Of a stretch of 64,000 nucleotides of DNA, positions 63,428 to 64,000 are shown piece after piece. The stretch's first letter is position 1, and every line of letters begins with the position of its first letter. Where the stretch lies: the NCBI GenBank assembly GCA_035708745.1, contig DASTFJ010000030.1, forward strand, positions 1 through 64,000, read 5' to 3'. This DNA comes from JAMLHN01 sp035708745. Its GTDB lineage: Bacteria > Chloroflexota > Chloroflexia > Thermomicrobiales > UBA6265. The translations under genes were made by a program, and so were the position numbers. The notes below the pieces were generated by a model. That model was not told where the DNA came from, searched no databases, and saw nothing but the letters and a program-made list of their open reading frames with translations.

Positions 63428-64000
63428 AACACGCATCGCCGTCATCGGCGCCGGCACGATGGGCTCGCAAATCGCCCAACAGATTGCGCTGCATGGGTTT
63501 TCGGTCTCGCTCTACGACGAGCAACCAGCCCAGCTCGAGCAGGCGCTGAGCAGCAACCGGGGATATCTCGAACGGCGAGTCGAAAAGGGAGCGTTGACCC
63601 CGCTCGAATTCGATGCCGCGCTCAGCCGGGTCGAGCCGCTCGACGATCTCACCACTGCGGTCGAGGGATGCTCCCTCGTAATCGAAGCGATCGTGGAGGA
63701 CCTTGGCAGCAAACAGGCGCTCTTCCAGCAGCTCGATGCCCTGACCGGGCCGGATGTGCTGCTCGGCACCAACACGTCCAGCATGACCGTCACCCAAATC
63801 GCATCGGTCATACCAAGTCGGGATCGCGCGATCGCGCTCCATTTCTTCAATCCGGTGCTGGTCATGCAACTGGTGGAGATCGCCCCGGCGCCGTTTACCC
63901 GGGCAGACATCGCGCAGCGCGCGGTGGCATTCGTCGAAGCGATCGACCGCACTCCGGTGCTGCTCGACCGCGAGATCGAGGGGCTGCTGGCCAACCGCAT
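63420..64000 (+). CDS. 3-hydroxyacyl-CoA dehydrogenase, NAD-binding part (3'-truncated by window edge)
   Basis: 194 residues visible. Rossmann motif IAVIGAGTMGSQIAQQIA at the N-terminus, then VIEAIVEDLGSKQALF and the catalytic segment TNTSSMTVTQIAS and ALHFFNPV (His). Oxidises 3-hydroxyacyl-CoA in beta-oxidation. GTG 63420 overlaps the kinase gene by 8 bases and has GGGAGA upstream. Confidence 0.92.
   Translation, partial: MSETRIAVIGAGTMGSQIAQQIALHGFSVSLYDEQPAQLEQALSSNRGYLERRVEKGALTPLEFDAALSRVEPLDDLTTAVEGCSLVIEAIVEDLGSKQALFQQLDALTGPDVLLGTNTSSMTVTQIASVIPSRDRAIALHFFNPVLVMQLVEIAPAPFTRADIAQRAVAFVEAIDRTPVLLDREIEGLLANR

Overview
The window is a GC-rich bacterial chromosome segment. It reads as ordinary chromosome with one large catabolic island. 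I see no insertion sequence, phage module or CRISPR array. The regulatory DNA looks Gram-positive-like: a CIRCE/HrcA operator before dnaJ, a Cheo-type LexA box (GAAC-N4-GTTC), and TTGACA/TATACT promoters. TTG and GTG starts are common. Together with the gene mix (stand-alone dnaJ, hydantoinase/DUF917 operon, GH51, ETF/FixC beta-oxidation cluster) this suggests Chloroflexota, perhaps Thermomicrobia-like. That placement is an inference; an actinobacterial lineage is not excluded.

Layout. 1-5.7 kb: 3' part of an ADP-ribosylglycohydrolase gene, CIRCE and sigma-A promoter, dnaJ, tRNA-Gln, glmU-prs, birA. 5.65-6.19 kb: gene-free region carrying putative structured RNA element A. 6.2-14 kb: fatty-acid/acyl-CoA oxidation run (acyl-CoA dehydrogenase, thiolase, gamma-carbonic-anhydrase-like protein, enoyl-CoA hydratase, etfB, xth, etfA, fixC-like), closed by a hairpin against the converging operon. 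14-34.1 kb (minus strand): about 20 kb and 15 closely spaced or overlapping genes with three hydantoinase A, three hydantoinase B, two DUF917 proteins, a nitroreductase, a small DUF6092-like protein and a complete dipeptide-type ABC importer. This is very probably one operon for import and ATP-dependent opening or carboxylation of an unknown cyclic amide or ketone.

34.3-40.5 kb (minus): rlmB, cysS, cysE, a FmdB-type zinc ribbon and polA. 40.6-46.4 kb (plus): moxR, DUF58 and transglutaminase-core genes, then a ribokinase-like sugar kinase. 46.4-47.6 kb (minus): a cupin-tetR operon whose promoter is overlapped by a double NemR-type operator. 47.7-50.4 kb: four tRNA-Ser genes (GGA, CGA, GCT, TGA) and tRNA-Arg(GCG) around a membrane glycosyltransferase. 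50.4-53.7 kb: zinc alcohol dehydrogenase, a small membrane protein, GH51 arabinofuranosidase. 53.7-54.3 kb: gene-free region with RNA element B behind a LexA-box promoter. 54.3-57.4 kb (minus): pgi and a three-gene split amino-acid/amine-oxidase-type electron-transfer module. 57.5-64 kb: class III aminotransferase, zinc ribbon protein, HAD hydrolase, two crotonase-fold enzymes, a Ser/Thr kinase-like protein lacking the VAIK lysine, and the 5' part of a 3-hydroxyacyl-CoA dehydrogenase gene.

The most unusual signal is the pair of intergenic elements A (5650-5844, plus) and B (54111-53930, minus). Both have the same promoter geometry (-35, 18-bp spacer containing a perfect or degenerate LexA box, -10), then an identical 12-base leader at the same offset, then a similar hairpin. 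No protein is encoded at either. They look like two copies of a DNA-damage-regulated small RNA or dispersed regulatory element.
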